Assembly (NCBI GenBank): GCA_009733575.1 | Contig: ML769628.1 | Location: forward strand, 1-64,000 | Direction of reading: 5' to 3' | Origin: Gymnopus androsaceus JB14 | Lineage: Eukaryota; Basidiomycota; Agaricomycetes; Agaricales; Omphalotaceae | Length of the DNA stretch: 64,000 nt | Part shown: positions 45,080 to 55,267 of the stretch, in pieces | Layout of the letters: the number at the start of each line of letters is the position of its first letter | How positions within the stretch are numbered: the first letter of the stretch is position 1 | Notes under the pieces: generated by a model | Seen by the model: the letters and a program-made list of their open reading frames with translations, nothing else | Database searches by the model: none | Told to the model about the DNA's origin: nothing | Position numbers and translations under genes: made by a program

Positions 45080-46699
45080 CCTCCTACTACATAACGCTTC
45101 CATATTCGGAGGGGCAGACCCTGACATTCGCCAGGAACAGTTGGCGGATCATCCTTGCCATTCGGAGGGGACGTTAGCAAGGAGGTTGATCGAGTGTTCT
45201 GTCCTGCGGTTGTCACAACCGATTAACTTTAAAAGGCAGGATAGGCTCCATGACTATTAGCGACTACTAGTTATAGACATCCGAGCGTCTCGAAGCGAGT
45301 AAGTAAATACTTTTTCTCCAACCTAGATGGTAACGGTTGCACCGGGATGAGATGCGTACTTAAAGAGGAAGCACTCAAGAGCGCTAACGATATGTTGTCT
45401 TCGTCGGAGATTAAACCCGGCATCATTAAGGACAAGAAGCCTGAAGACCGGCTCTAATGATTATCAACTATCTAAGGTGCTCGGAACTGGGGACCCTCAG
45501 CAGCAGCGCGAGGATATGCATCACCGATGCATGAACGGTGCCTTCGAGCCTGAGGTACATGTAAGTAGCTTTACCAGATCCCTGGCATGATCGCTGTCCT
45601 CTCTCATAAGTTGCCATTTGTGGAATCTTATAAGGTATGGGGTTTGAGTAGAACCTGTTATTCCGATCGATCCAATACATTCAGGATTGGCATCATATCT
45701 AGGTTCCAAAGGAAGACTTCACCGTTGAAAATATGCCTTTTCTTTTCCGCACTTCCCAACCTATTCGCCATTTTTGTCTGAACCAGAACAACGCTGACTC
45801 TGTCAAATATCTTTCCATATTGGTACATATACGGACAATGTCTGTGGTAAGATAAAACACCAAAGAGCGTTTCTCTTGAGACAGTTAAATAACAGTTCAA
45901 CCGGCGCCACTACTCCCGCGAACATCCCTGCGGCATTGACCACGACAGCCATATGAAGTAGTAACTGAGTTTGACATCGTCCACATTGCGACTCAGTTCA
46001 GGAAGCCCGATGCCGTACTGCTTTTCCTTTTCATCGACGCTTGAGGTAGCGGATTGCCAGTCTACGGCCTTGTATGCGCTCGGTTCGGAGTACTTCACCG
46101 GGTTATTAAGGTTATATGCGGCGTTGCTACTGAGATTGGAGCGCAGATATGAGCTGAAAGGTGCTTGGATAATAGGCAATTACCCCCTCGATTTACTCCA
46201 AACATGGAGAATCGCCGCCGACACCGGAGCCTAAGGTTGCCAGTCGGTCAACCTTTTACCTATGTGAAGTTCAAGTACATCCGCCACAGGAAACGCTCTG
46301 TTAGCTGGTTAAACTCTTCGTGATTTCAGGGATATTTTGATATTTAGATCATTCAGCATGGATTTGAGTGAACTCAGGCTGATGATTATTATGATCACTT
46401 GATTCGGTAGAGTAGTTATAGGATAATAGAAGGCGTAACAAAAACATACGGTGAATAATAGCAAGATTATACAGAACTCAATAAACACATAGGAGTCACT
46501 AACGCTACAAAAAAAAATAGAAAAAACAAGCTATCGTGCTGAAAGTGCGGAGTCGTAGTAGACTAGTAGTACATTAAAATCATAATTATCACGGAAGAAG
46601 AATAGGAATGATGCCGTTAAACAAAACTTATCTGGATTTCTATTCATTGGAATACTCCAAAGCAGGGTCAATGCTTGTGGTGCTAGCGCTCGACCAAAG
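45080..46699. other. Duplicated spacer, no clear gene
   Basis: Minus-strand frames at 45658-45900 and 45910-46179 have recognisable but altered counterparts near 50684-50875 and 50980-51250 (shared AEKKRxIFNGEV and WNLDMMPxLNV). They may be relics of one gene; it is not recognised. Indels differ between copies, arguing against constraint. Confidence 0.35.
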
Positions 46700-46945
46700 A
46701 TCTGTCAAGGTGCCTGACCCGTCGACAGTGGGAGGAACTTTAGCAGAAATACTTCAATCCTCTCCCGAAGACGAGTGGACCGGAAGCTCAGCTGAGTAAC
46801 TGCTGGCACTAGCAGACTGAGTAGTATGACCCTGATCCTCTCTGCCACTGGTACTTGTATCTGTCCTATGGTTTGCGACAGACCTGTTGGGAGCATCGAC
46901 AGCAAAAAGATTTTGCATTTCGACATCAGGTCCTGAGCTGCACAA
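46700..46945 (-). pseudogene. 3' tail fragment of the HMG-box gene
   Basis: Reads DVEMQNLFAVDAPNRSVANH and on to SSYSAELPVHSSSGED before a stop. It corresponds to 51800-52010 at the 3' end of the HMG gene, but retains 8 bases (CTCCCAAC) that the HMG gene lacks. Similarity ends at about 46941, the duplication border. Confidence 0.7.
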
Positions 46946-46999
46946 TACCGACTCGATCGATAGGGACAGCTTTGACGATGCCCACAGCTGAAGAACGCG

Positions 47000-47302
47000 T
47001 CAAAGATGAGATGCGTCGAACTGACTTGAACTCACCTTCGTGTCCAAGTGCCATATCCTGAGTTCAAAATGCAAATTTGTACCACAGAGGCCCTTTCGCG
47101 ATAGAAGGTCCGCTATAAGGATAGAAAATAGTAAAAAATATGCCCCTACTCGCGAATGGGTTACTTGAACAACGACTTCATCAAGCTCTAACCCTTGATG
47201 AGTGAAAGAAGCTTTGACCACCTTTCCCTCCTTCGATCCGTGATACGTCACGGTTATCCCTTGCATGATGAATAACAGCGAAAGAAGATGAGAATCATCC
47301 AA
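47000..47302 (-). pseudogene. N-terminal fragment of a zinc-type alcohol dehydrogenase
   Basis: MQGITVTYHGSKEGKVVKAS and LDEVVVQVTHS, then an intron with TAG acceptor, GLCGTNLHFE and, in another frame, DMALGHEG. GLCGTD and GHEG are the zinc-ligand and substrate-site motifs of medium-chain dehydrogenases. The rest of the enzyme is missing; the fragment sits in the unique 730 bp between duplication units. Confidence 0.5.
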
Positions 47303-47671
47303 TCCATTGCTATCTTATAAGTAGAATTATAGTAACGAAACAACAGAGCATGCATAAAACAGCTCTGTATTTCAACCTACCGAAATAAAGTAGATTACTT
47401 ATTTACTCTTTGCGGAGGCCAAAGCTGTAGATATTGGTTGTGACTGCTGTGACTGATCGGTGACAAGTACGAGTGCGTTGCATGTTATTTTGACACTTGA
47501 AGCCCTCGCAAGCCAGAATGTCTTGAAATGAAGATAATCCTGGTTTTAACGGGGAGTTTGGCATGCAGTCGGAATCTAGTAATGGCGCAGCTCGCCTTCA
47601 AGCATCCGCAATCGGAATAAAGTAACTTGGAAATGTTCATTACCAACGTTGCAGCTGCACAAGAATAATTC

Positions 47672-48757
47672 GTGATGTTGCAGCGGTTGATACGTCTGAA
47701 GTGCGTTTCTCCCAGATCCTGAGTTTGGCAGTACGTAGTCACGGTGTTGCAAATAATCCGCGCAGGCTTTGGCTGATTCGTTGCAGGCCGTCTGCGATGC
47801 CTCGCCTACACATGAAGATGTAAAAGGACCTCATCCAGACAGTTTATCATTGATGTTTGTCACGTCCGATTTCAGCCTCAAGTAAGAGCTACTAGTAAAT
47901 CCAAGCATCCGATACAATACACGGCTAGTGCGTCAAATAATTTCGAACGAAATTATTAGCGAAATTATTGTTGTGATTAATTACCTTTTTCAGTATGAAT
48001 TTCGGCTGAAAAACAACATATTTTTCTTATGAAAAACGCATTGAGAAAGAATCAGAATTTCGCTCGGAATGATTCATAATTTCACGTGTAATAAGTCGTG
48101 TATTTCGCTCGAAAAACACAAAAAATTTCACAACCCTAATTCAATTCAATCGCCTTCAGCGCTTAGTTTCGCTGATTTTTGGCGCTCATTATTTTAAATT
48201 GAATTAGGGTTGTGAAATTCTTTGTGTTTTTCGAGCGAAATAGATGACTTATTACATGGGAAATTATGAATCATTCCCGAGCGAAATTCTGATTCTTTCT
48301 CAATGCGTTTTTCATAAGAAAAAGATGGTGTTTTTCAGCCGAAATTCATACTGAAAAAGGTAATTAATCACAACAATGATTTCGCTAATACTTTCGTTCG
48401 AAATTATTTGATGCACTAGCCGTGAATAACAATCCTTGTACATAGCACCCTACTGAGAACGTGATCTCTCAACGAGGAGACACACCCAACTCGGTCGTGG
48501 TTCAAAGCCATGGGGAAGACCACGGAAGTTACCACGGTAAGTCTCAATACCAGAATCAATGGATTTTGTCTACAAAAATAGCTTCCGGACCGGTACGCGA
48601 TGTAGAAATAGCCTACCTTAACACTAGAGTGCTCCAAGAAGTAACTACCAGAGCTTCATATCGATATCTTACCCGGTCAAACGATTCCTGGTCTAGAAGA
48701 TCCTTAATATGCTGTCCCGGTAGGACCAGCTGCTGGAGAGGGGTTTTCGTCTGACTA
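47672..48757 (+). pseudogene. Third, 5'-truncated hydrolase copy
   Basis: Starts abruptly with GTGATGTTGCAGCGGTTGAT, equal to 42889 onward in copy 2, and contains only the last four exons. It carries a TAA near 47819 (GATGTAAAAGG in place of GATGTAACTGG), small indels and the 47920-48424 element in an intron. The signal peptide and nucleophile region are absent. Confidence 0.8.
47920..48424. mobile_element. Foldback element, 505 bp, almost wholly palindromic
   Basis: Begins CACGGCTAGTGCGTCAAATA and ends with TATTTGATGCACTAGCCGTG. The arms run as inverted copies through GTAATTAATCACAAC and TTTCACAACCCTAATTCAAT to a short centre near 48170. It is flanked by AATA on both sides; the paralogous introns at 38430 and 43130 lack it. 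Confidence 0.8.
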
Positions 48758-49252
48758 GGTTCATGTCGAATGTTAACGATGACTCGGACTTGAATGGTCT
48801 TGTCTTGTCAACGCTGGCGTACTGTTTAAAATTATAGTCATTCCTTACTCTCTCTCGTCGTTCTCCACCTGCTGCTCCAGTTCCTCTTCGTTTTAGATAT
48901 ATACTTTTAGTTTGTTTCATTCCTTGTTCTAGTTAGGATGATTAGTCTGGACTCTATGGGAACTTGCTTTTGGTTTCAATTTCAAGGCGTCGAATTACTA
49001 TTAAAGGAGTACAATTACTATTTTACAGATACACAAATTAATTATTGAGTAGACAATATTAATTTCACGAGGTAAATAGAGAAACGAAGATCCATATATA
49101 TGTGTCGAGTCATGAACAAAAAGCCGAGTGCGCCAGCAAATATCATGCTTCGTAGGACCGGGAGAAGCGTTCCGCTCAGGAGGGGATGTGTCCTTTGCGA
49201 GTGCGTGAGAACCAGAGTCGGATGCATTACGCTTCCATGACCGTGGCAAAGC

Positions 49253-50008
49253 TTAAGCTTCATGCTCACCAGACTCGCGTCTCCAAGAGGGAGGACTGGG
49301 AGCAACAGCTCCCTCACGCTTCCAATCAGGAGGGGAGGGTTTAGCCTCGCGCTTCCAAGACGGGGGAGCTGCAGATTCGGATGCGTCACGTTTCCAATCA
49401 GGAGGGGAGGGCTTGGCCTCTCGCTTCCAAGACGGGGGAGCTGCAGACTCGGATGCGTCACGTTTCCAATCAGGAGGGGAGGGTCGGGCCTCTCGCTTCC
49501 AAGACGGCGGAGCTGCTGATTCGGATATATCACGCTTCCAAGAAGGAGGGGAGGGTTGGGCCTCGCGCTTCCAAGACGGGGGAGCCGCAGATTCGGATGT
49601 ATCACGCCTCCAGGAAGGAGGGGATGGATCTCTTTCAACCGACTCGCGTTTCCAAGAGGGAGGAGCAGCGCTAGGTCCGGAAGCTTCCCGCTTCCAAGAA
49701 GGGGGAGAAGGACTGCGTTCTACTTGATCCCGCTTCAAAGAACTTTCGGGATTGGTGTCCCTTTTGCCTAGAGAGGCAGAACTAGATCCAGATCCATTGT
49801 CCATCCAGGAAATAGATAGTTCGGGTTCCACTAACTCGAAGTCCCGAACAGAAGTTGATTGGCCCTCATTAGAGAAGGTTTCACGCTACAGAATTCATTA
49901 GAAAAATTTCTGAGCACGGAAAGATGAAGTTTGAACACTCACCAAAGGTAGAGCGTAAATTCCAGAGAATAACAAGGCTAGTATAGGAATGATCGAGGAA
50001 AAGTGCAT
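49253..50008 (-). CDS. Kex2-type repeat-peptide precursor (copy 2, intact)
   Basis: Two exons, 50008-49943 and 49885-49253, give 232 residues. Exon 1 is exactly a signal peptide (MHFSSIIPILALLFSGIYAL plus PL). After a 50-residue leader come GKR and LKR sites, then twelve units each ending PPSW or PPDW directly before KR or RR. Two classes alternate: [D/E]xSESAAPPSW and EAxPSPP[S/D]W. Units begin with E or D after the dibasic site, often EA or DA, as in yeast alpha-factor spacers trimmed by Ste13. This is the layout of fungal KEP-type precursors cut by Kex2 in the Golgi (e.g. Ustilago Rep1, dikaritin precursors), but the core sequence is not one I recognise. It has one more DASESAAPPSW/EAKPSPPDW pair than copy 1. 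It ends at a TAA created by a local AAGCTT duplication; remnants of the last units follow. Confidence 0.8.
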
Positions 50009-51944
50009 TTTGTCGCGTTTGGGTAAACTGAAGAAATTATAAGGCTGAATAAGAAGACTGATAGAGACTGATAATGAATAGGAAATGAGACACAAACACT
50101 TTTATACCCCTCCTACTACATAACACTTCCATATTCGGAGGGGCAGGCCCTGACATTTCGCCAGGAACAGTTGGCGGATCATCCTTGCCTTTCGGAGGGA
50201 CATTAGCAAGAACGTTCATCGAGTATTCTGTCCTGCAATTTGCCTGCAATTGTCACAGCCGATTAACTTTGGATAGGCTCCATGACTGTTGGCAACTAGT
50301 TATAGACATCCGAGCTTCTCGAAGCGAATAAGTAAATATTTTTCTCCAACCTGGATGGTAACCGTTCCACTGGGATGAGACGCGTGGTAACGCTTAGAGA
50401 GGAAGCACTCAATGATATGTTGCTTTATTGCCGATGTCGAAGATTACAACCGGCATCGTTAAGGACAAGCCTGAAGACCAGCTCTAATCATTAATGATTA
50501 TCAACCATCTAAAGTTCTATGAAAATCATGGGCTCGGAACTGCATGAACGGTGCCTTCGACCCTGAGGTACATGCTCTGTAAGTAGCTTTAGTACCGGAT
50601 TCGTCGCATGATCGCCGTCCTCTCTCATAAGTAATAGTTGCCATTTCGAGAACCTTAATATTATGGGGTTTGAGCAGAACCTGTTATTCCGATGGATCCC
50701 GTACATTCAGCATTGGCATCATATCTAGGTTCCAAGTGCAGACTTCACCGTTGAAAATACGCCTTTTCTTTTCCGCACTTAGTACTTTTATTACCAACCT
50801 GCTCGCCATTTCTGTATGAATCAAAAACAACGCCGACTCTGCCAGATATCTGACGCGTACGTGGCACCTTAGCACATATCCGGAGACTGTCTACGATAAG
50901 ATGAAACACTTCTCTTAACAGCTCAACTGGCGCCACCACGCCCGTGAGCAAACCCTGCAGCATCGGCTAACCAGGACAGCGATATGAAGTAACTGAGCTT
51001 GACATTGCCCGACAGTGCGACTCAGTCCAGGAAGCCGACGAATGCCGTACTGTTTTTCCTTTTCATCGACGCTTGACGCTTGAGGTAGCGGATTGCCAGT
51101 CTACGGCCTTGCATGCGCTCGATTCGGAGTACATCACCTGGTCATTAAGGTTATATGCACCATAAAAACCTGAGAGAGGTAAGATCTTGTATATATTCCG
51201 TTTGGCGGCGTTGGCGCTGAGATTGGAGCGCAGATATGAGCTGAAGGTTGCCTAGATAATAGGCCATCACCATCTTGATTTACCCCAAACATTGGAGAAT
51301 CGCCGCCGACACCGGAGCCTAAGGTTGCCAGTCGGTCAACCTTTTACCTACGTGAAGTTCAAGTACATCAGCCAAAGGAAAGGCTCCTGCAGTGTGAGCT
51401 GGATAAACTCTTTGTGATTTCAGGAATATTTTGAGCTTTCAGCATGGATTTGAGTGAAATCAGGCTGATAAGTATTATGATCATTTGATTCGGTAGAGTA
51501 GTTGTAGGATAATAGAAGGCGTAACAAAAACATATGGTGAATAATAGCAAGATTATACAGAACTCAATAAACACATAGGAGTCACTAACGCTACAAAAAA
51601 AAAATAGAAAAAACAAGCTATCGTGCTGAAAGTGCGGAGTCGTAGTAGGTACATTAAATCATAATTATCACGGAAGAAGAATAGGAATGATGCCGTTAAA
51701 CAAAACTTATCTGGATTCCTATTCATTGGAATACTCCAAAGCAGGGCCAATGCTTGTGGTGCTAGCACTAGACCAAAGATCTGTCAAGGTGCCTGACCGT
51801 CGACAGTGGGAGGGGCTTTAGCAGAAAGACTTCAATCCTCTCCCGAAAGCGAGTGGACCGGGAGCTCAAGCCGAGTAACTGCTGGCACTAGCAGACTGCG
51901 TGGTATGACCCTGATCCTCTCTGCCGCTGGTACTTGTCTCTGTC
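50009..51944. other. Duplicated spacer between precursor copy 2 and the HMG gene
   Basis: Counterpart of 45080-46850. It contains the precursor promoter and no convincing gene. Short minus-strand frames (50684-50875) resemble those in the other copy but do not align over their full length. Confidence 0.4.
50098..50105 (-). promoter_or_regulatory. TATA box of precursor copy 2
   Basis: GTATAAAAG on the minus strand, about 90 bp before ATG 50008, conserved in both copies. Confidence 0.6.
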
Positions 51945-53662
51945 CTATGCTCTACGACAGACCTCATCGACAGCAAAGAGATTTTGCATTTCGACATCAG
52001 GTCCTGAGCCGCATATCGGAATTACAATCTGAGAAGTCTGTAATTGAACATCTTCCCTCTCCATCGGAACTGGGGACCCGGCAGAAGATCGCGAGCTGGC
52101 TTCCGAGTCTATAGTTGACAAAGGGGAAGCATGCAGAAGATCGAACGGAGTGGCAGCGGAATACGCGTCAAGGAAATCCAAGGATAGTTTGTTTGGAAAG
52201 TCATCTGAACAGTTATTGTGAACGATAAATGGCTGATCATGATACGTATGTTGCGAAAGTGAGAAATCTGGGAGGGAGCCTCCGTCACCGTACTGCTCTT
52301 TTCCACATTGCTTCTCCAATGAGCTCGAACCGAACACGAGCTCGGGCTGAAATAGGGAAGAGGAATGGGTCTCCGGCGAGTCCCAGTCGTCGATGTGGCT
52401 TTCAGACTTTAGCCCATTTTCAGTGCAAGCACCGCTGAACCCCTGAGCGCTTGACGACCGTCTACAAAAGTCGAGGTTCAAAGCAGGGAGGAGAGGGGAG
52501 TAGGTCTCGCGGGACGCATACTGGGAGAGCAGAGAGGGGATCAAAGGCATGGAGAATGATGGAGCAGAGACAAAGGTATGAATCGGAGGAAGCTGCATGC
52601 TGTTAGTGTCATGCGACGTGGCCGAGCTAGCATTGCTATAGGATGGAAGACATGAATCGAGGGGAGGGAGATAATAATGAGATTGGCTACTTTCGGAACC
52701 AGCAGTCTCCAGGAGCAGCGGCGCAGAAGATGATCTGCGGCTGGGATATCTCGATGGTGCCGCAGAGGGAGCGCTAGAGGAAGGAGAAGAGAGTGAGGAC
52801 AAGACAGGTAGTGTGGGCACCACGATAGGACTACCCTCCGTACGTGATGATGGATCGACTCTACTACGAAGAGAGTCCCATTTATTGACGGCCACAGTCA
52901 ATCTATCGTTCTTCTTTCCTTCGATGAGACATTGGGCAATATAATCTTCACGACTGGGAGTCGGAGGATCGATAGACAGGACTTCAAACGAAGGCTCTGT
53001 CACAAGGAAACTCGAGGTCGAGGCGGAGAACGGCTTTTTCCCATCGTCTTTGGTTTTTTTCTTTTTGCCGTGGATGGGGGTGAACCGATAGTCGGGATAT
53101 TTGCGTTTGTGTTCCGCCTTCGCCGCATCGGCCTTTTTATACCAAAACCTCCTTTCTATCTCTGGCAGTAATTTCCAGCAAGAGGCTGCAACCACAATAT
53201 CAGAGACCAGAGCGAGATCGAGTTATTTGTTTCTTACCGATAATCTTGCTCAACGAGCCGTGGCTTGTTTCAATAGAACTCGGTACACGTCTCTGCTTGA
53301 CGAAATCGGAACGAAAAAGCATGAAGGCATTAGGAGGTCGAGGGATATGCCCAGGCTCTTTCTGAGTCCGACGACGTGATTGAGAACTTGAAGATGAAGC
53401 TTCGGCTGAGGGTGGAAGTACAAATGACGATTCGTCTAAAAATTGCTCGTCGTCCTCTTCTACTTCATCATTGCAGTTGAATGTTCCTGGAGTAACATTC
53501 CGAGCGAAGTTGAATGTCGTTTGACATGGTGTGGTGGCATCTGTGGCAACGCGACTCGGTCAGTCATTGAGCTGTAAACGGGATGAGACTCAGAGGATGT
53601 TGCATACCTGGAAACCCAGAGAATCCTCCCTGGGTTCTTGTGCTAGAACGCGTCGCAGGCAT
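51945..53662 (-). CDS. HMG-box transcription factor
   Basis: Exons 53662-53608, 53540-53238 and 53185-51945 join in phase to 532 residues from MPATRSSTRTQGG. After an acidic N-terminus comes the HMG box: IPRPPNAFMLFRSDFVKQRR, ETSHGSLSKII, then ASCWKLLPEIERRFWYKKAD and HKRKYPDYRFTPIHGKKKK. An intron splits the box just after SLSKII. RPPNAF(M/I)LFR and KYPDYRFxP are the MATA-HMG type of fungal sequence-specific HMG factors such as those controlling mating and sexual development. The rest is Ser/Pro-rich with a possible activation region. The C-terminus ends VDEVCRRA because of an 8-base loss compared with the duplicated tail at 46700-46945, which would extend about 40 residues further. It is transcribed towards the precursor gene. 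Confidence 0.85.
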
Positions 53663-54575
53663 TATTGATTGACTGGTTGGAATAAGTAAGATTTGGATCA
53701 GATCTTATTTCGAAACGGATTCAAAATTCAAACTGCCAGAGAAGAAAGAGATGGCTGGAAGAGAATGCGGGAAATAAAGAAAGGAGAAAGAGCAAGTATA
53801 AAGGACAAGAAGAAGGCAGCTCTTATAAAGTTAGCGTCAGTTGACATCGCCACATCGCCACATTCAAATTTGCCGCCACACTCACGTAAAATTTATGTGA
53901 TTGCTATGATTGAGTCACAGAACTGGGCGCTAACGCGTGCTAGAGTCTTGAAAGATATCTCAAGATCCAAGCAAGCTCCAACATCCTTGGAACGTCTCCA
54001 GAAACCTAAAGAAGATAGCCCGAGTCGCACAATAATCGATTGTCGGGGGATGCTACCAATCCTGATTCAAACAAAGAACTTGCCGAATACAAAGATTGTT
54101 CCAAATCGAGACATGAAAGTCCTTGTAAATTGTTCGAGGAAAGCCTTGTATGTATGATCGGCATTCCAATAAGAGATTAAAGGCATTGAAGGTAGCCGAA
54201 AAAAACAGAGCATACCAATTTAAGAACAAGCGTAATTTAGGTCCCGGCTTGCGTGGAATGCTCAACTACCTCAACTACTTTGTCGTTCCAATGGTAATTT
54301 GCAACCTTGTTCCTTGAAGGGATTCTGTTCTTGTCCTTCTTTTAATAAGCAAGGCCACTTGAGGCAATCGTATCTGTGACCACTTCTGCGTTTTGGATCT
54401 CGACACGATTTCCAGCAAACCCTTCATCTAAATAAGCGGGCTTAGAGTACCGTGATGTCAATTAATTGCACGTCGTTAAGAACTTCTATTTTGCTGCTGT
54501 TGTGCATCGCGTCAGAATTTTATGGGCACTGAGCTTTAGCCATAAATACCTTCGTCTTCTTGACGCCGGTCTTTA
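53663..54575. other. Upstream region of the HMG gene, no gene supported
   Basis: A 154-codon plus-strand frame at 53693-54157 opens with TTG, is Lys/Arg-rich and overlaps the HMG promoter; no family resemblance. Confidence 0.4.
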
Positions 54576-54970
54576 TTAGTTCCAATTTATCGCAACAACA
54601 CCAAGGACCGGAAGGTTGTCCATAGCTGTTAGTCTTCGCGATGGTCCAACCAATATTTGGGCTGGCAGCCCGTGGCAGATGAATGTTATCGCTCCGCCGT
54701 CAAATGTTGTCAAGCGTCCGTCCGTTGAAGGACTTGGTAACTGGTTCAATGTTAGAGCTCGAGGAACTTCGATTCTAGCATGTTCTTTGACAGAGTCATT
54801 CCGATTCGTTGAGCAAATTTGAGGGTACGCGCGCGCCCATGTCATTGAGCGGCCGTTTGATATGACTGAACCTGACAGAGTATCGGCAACACCATTCAAC
54901 GATGACTATGATGAGATCGGCTTGGGTTTCCAAGCGGGAGGCGATGCGCAGTTGGAGATTTTTGAATGAA
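54576..54970 (+). pseudogene. Unrecognised degenerate coding stretch
   Basis: The plus strand reads LRDGPTNIWAGSPWQMNVIA, GNWFNVRARGTSILAC and, after a TGA near 54822, YARAHVIERPFDMTEPD and a last piece ending GGDAQLEIFE. Trp-rich beta-sandwich-like spacing suggests a small beta-rich protein, but it is not recognised and lacks a clear start. A 107-codon antisense frame covers the same DNA. Confidence 0.25.
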
Positions 54971-55267
54971 TGAATCCGGCTCCTATCGAAGAGTCTTGCA
55001 GGAGAGTTGGGCAAAAACACGAAACAAAGCTTTTGTCTTTTAGCTGCTACATATATGAGATGAAATCATGAAAGGAACGGATAAAGGAAGGAAGCCATCA
55101 AAAGTCTAAGAAGCGCTCGGAGCGATGGCCCCACGTGGCATGTGCATCACCAAAATGGTGCTGTCACAGTGCTGTGTCCGTCTCTTCAGTCTTAACTTCA
55201 ACTTATACCATTTCCACGACTTGTCCACGACCGTATTTCTGCCAACTGCAGAAGCTGCAAGTATAAA

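Larger units (their letters stand above)
42890..46941. repeat. Segmental duplication unit B, copy 1
   Basis: The 3' end of hydrolase copy 2, peptide-precursor copy 1, a non-coding stretch and the 3' tail of the HMG gene. The same order appears at 47672-52010. Confidence 0.8.
47672..52010. repeat. Segmental duplication unit B, copy 2
   Basis: Copy of 42890-46941 with an inserted 505-bp foldback element. It ends inside the HMG gene. Confidence 0.8.

Noticed and set aside
44160..50008. Dikaritin/ustiloxin-type RiPP cluster
   Set aside because: The precursor layout fits, but no UstY-type (DUF3328) oxidase or other modifying enzyme is visible in the window.
51945..53662. Mating-type locus
   Set aside because: An HMG-box gene alone is not enough; no STE3-type receptor, CaaX pheromone or homeodomain pair was found nearby.
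53693..54157. 154-codon plus-strand ORF
   Set aside because: It starts with TTG, is low-complexity and basic, and covers the HMG promoter without any family resemblance.
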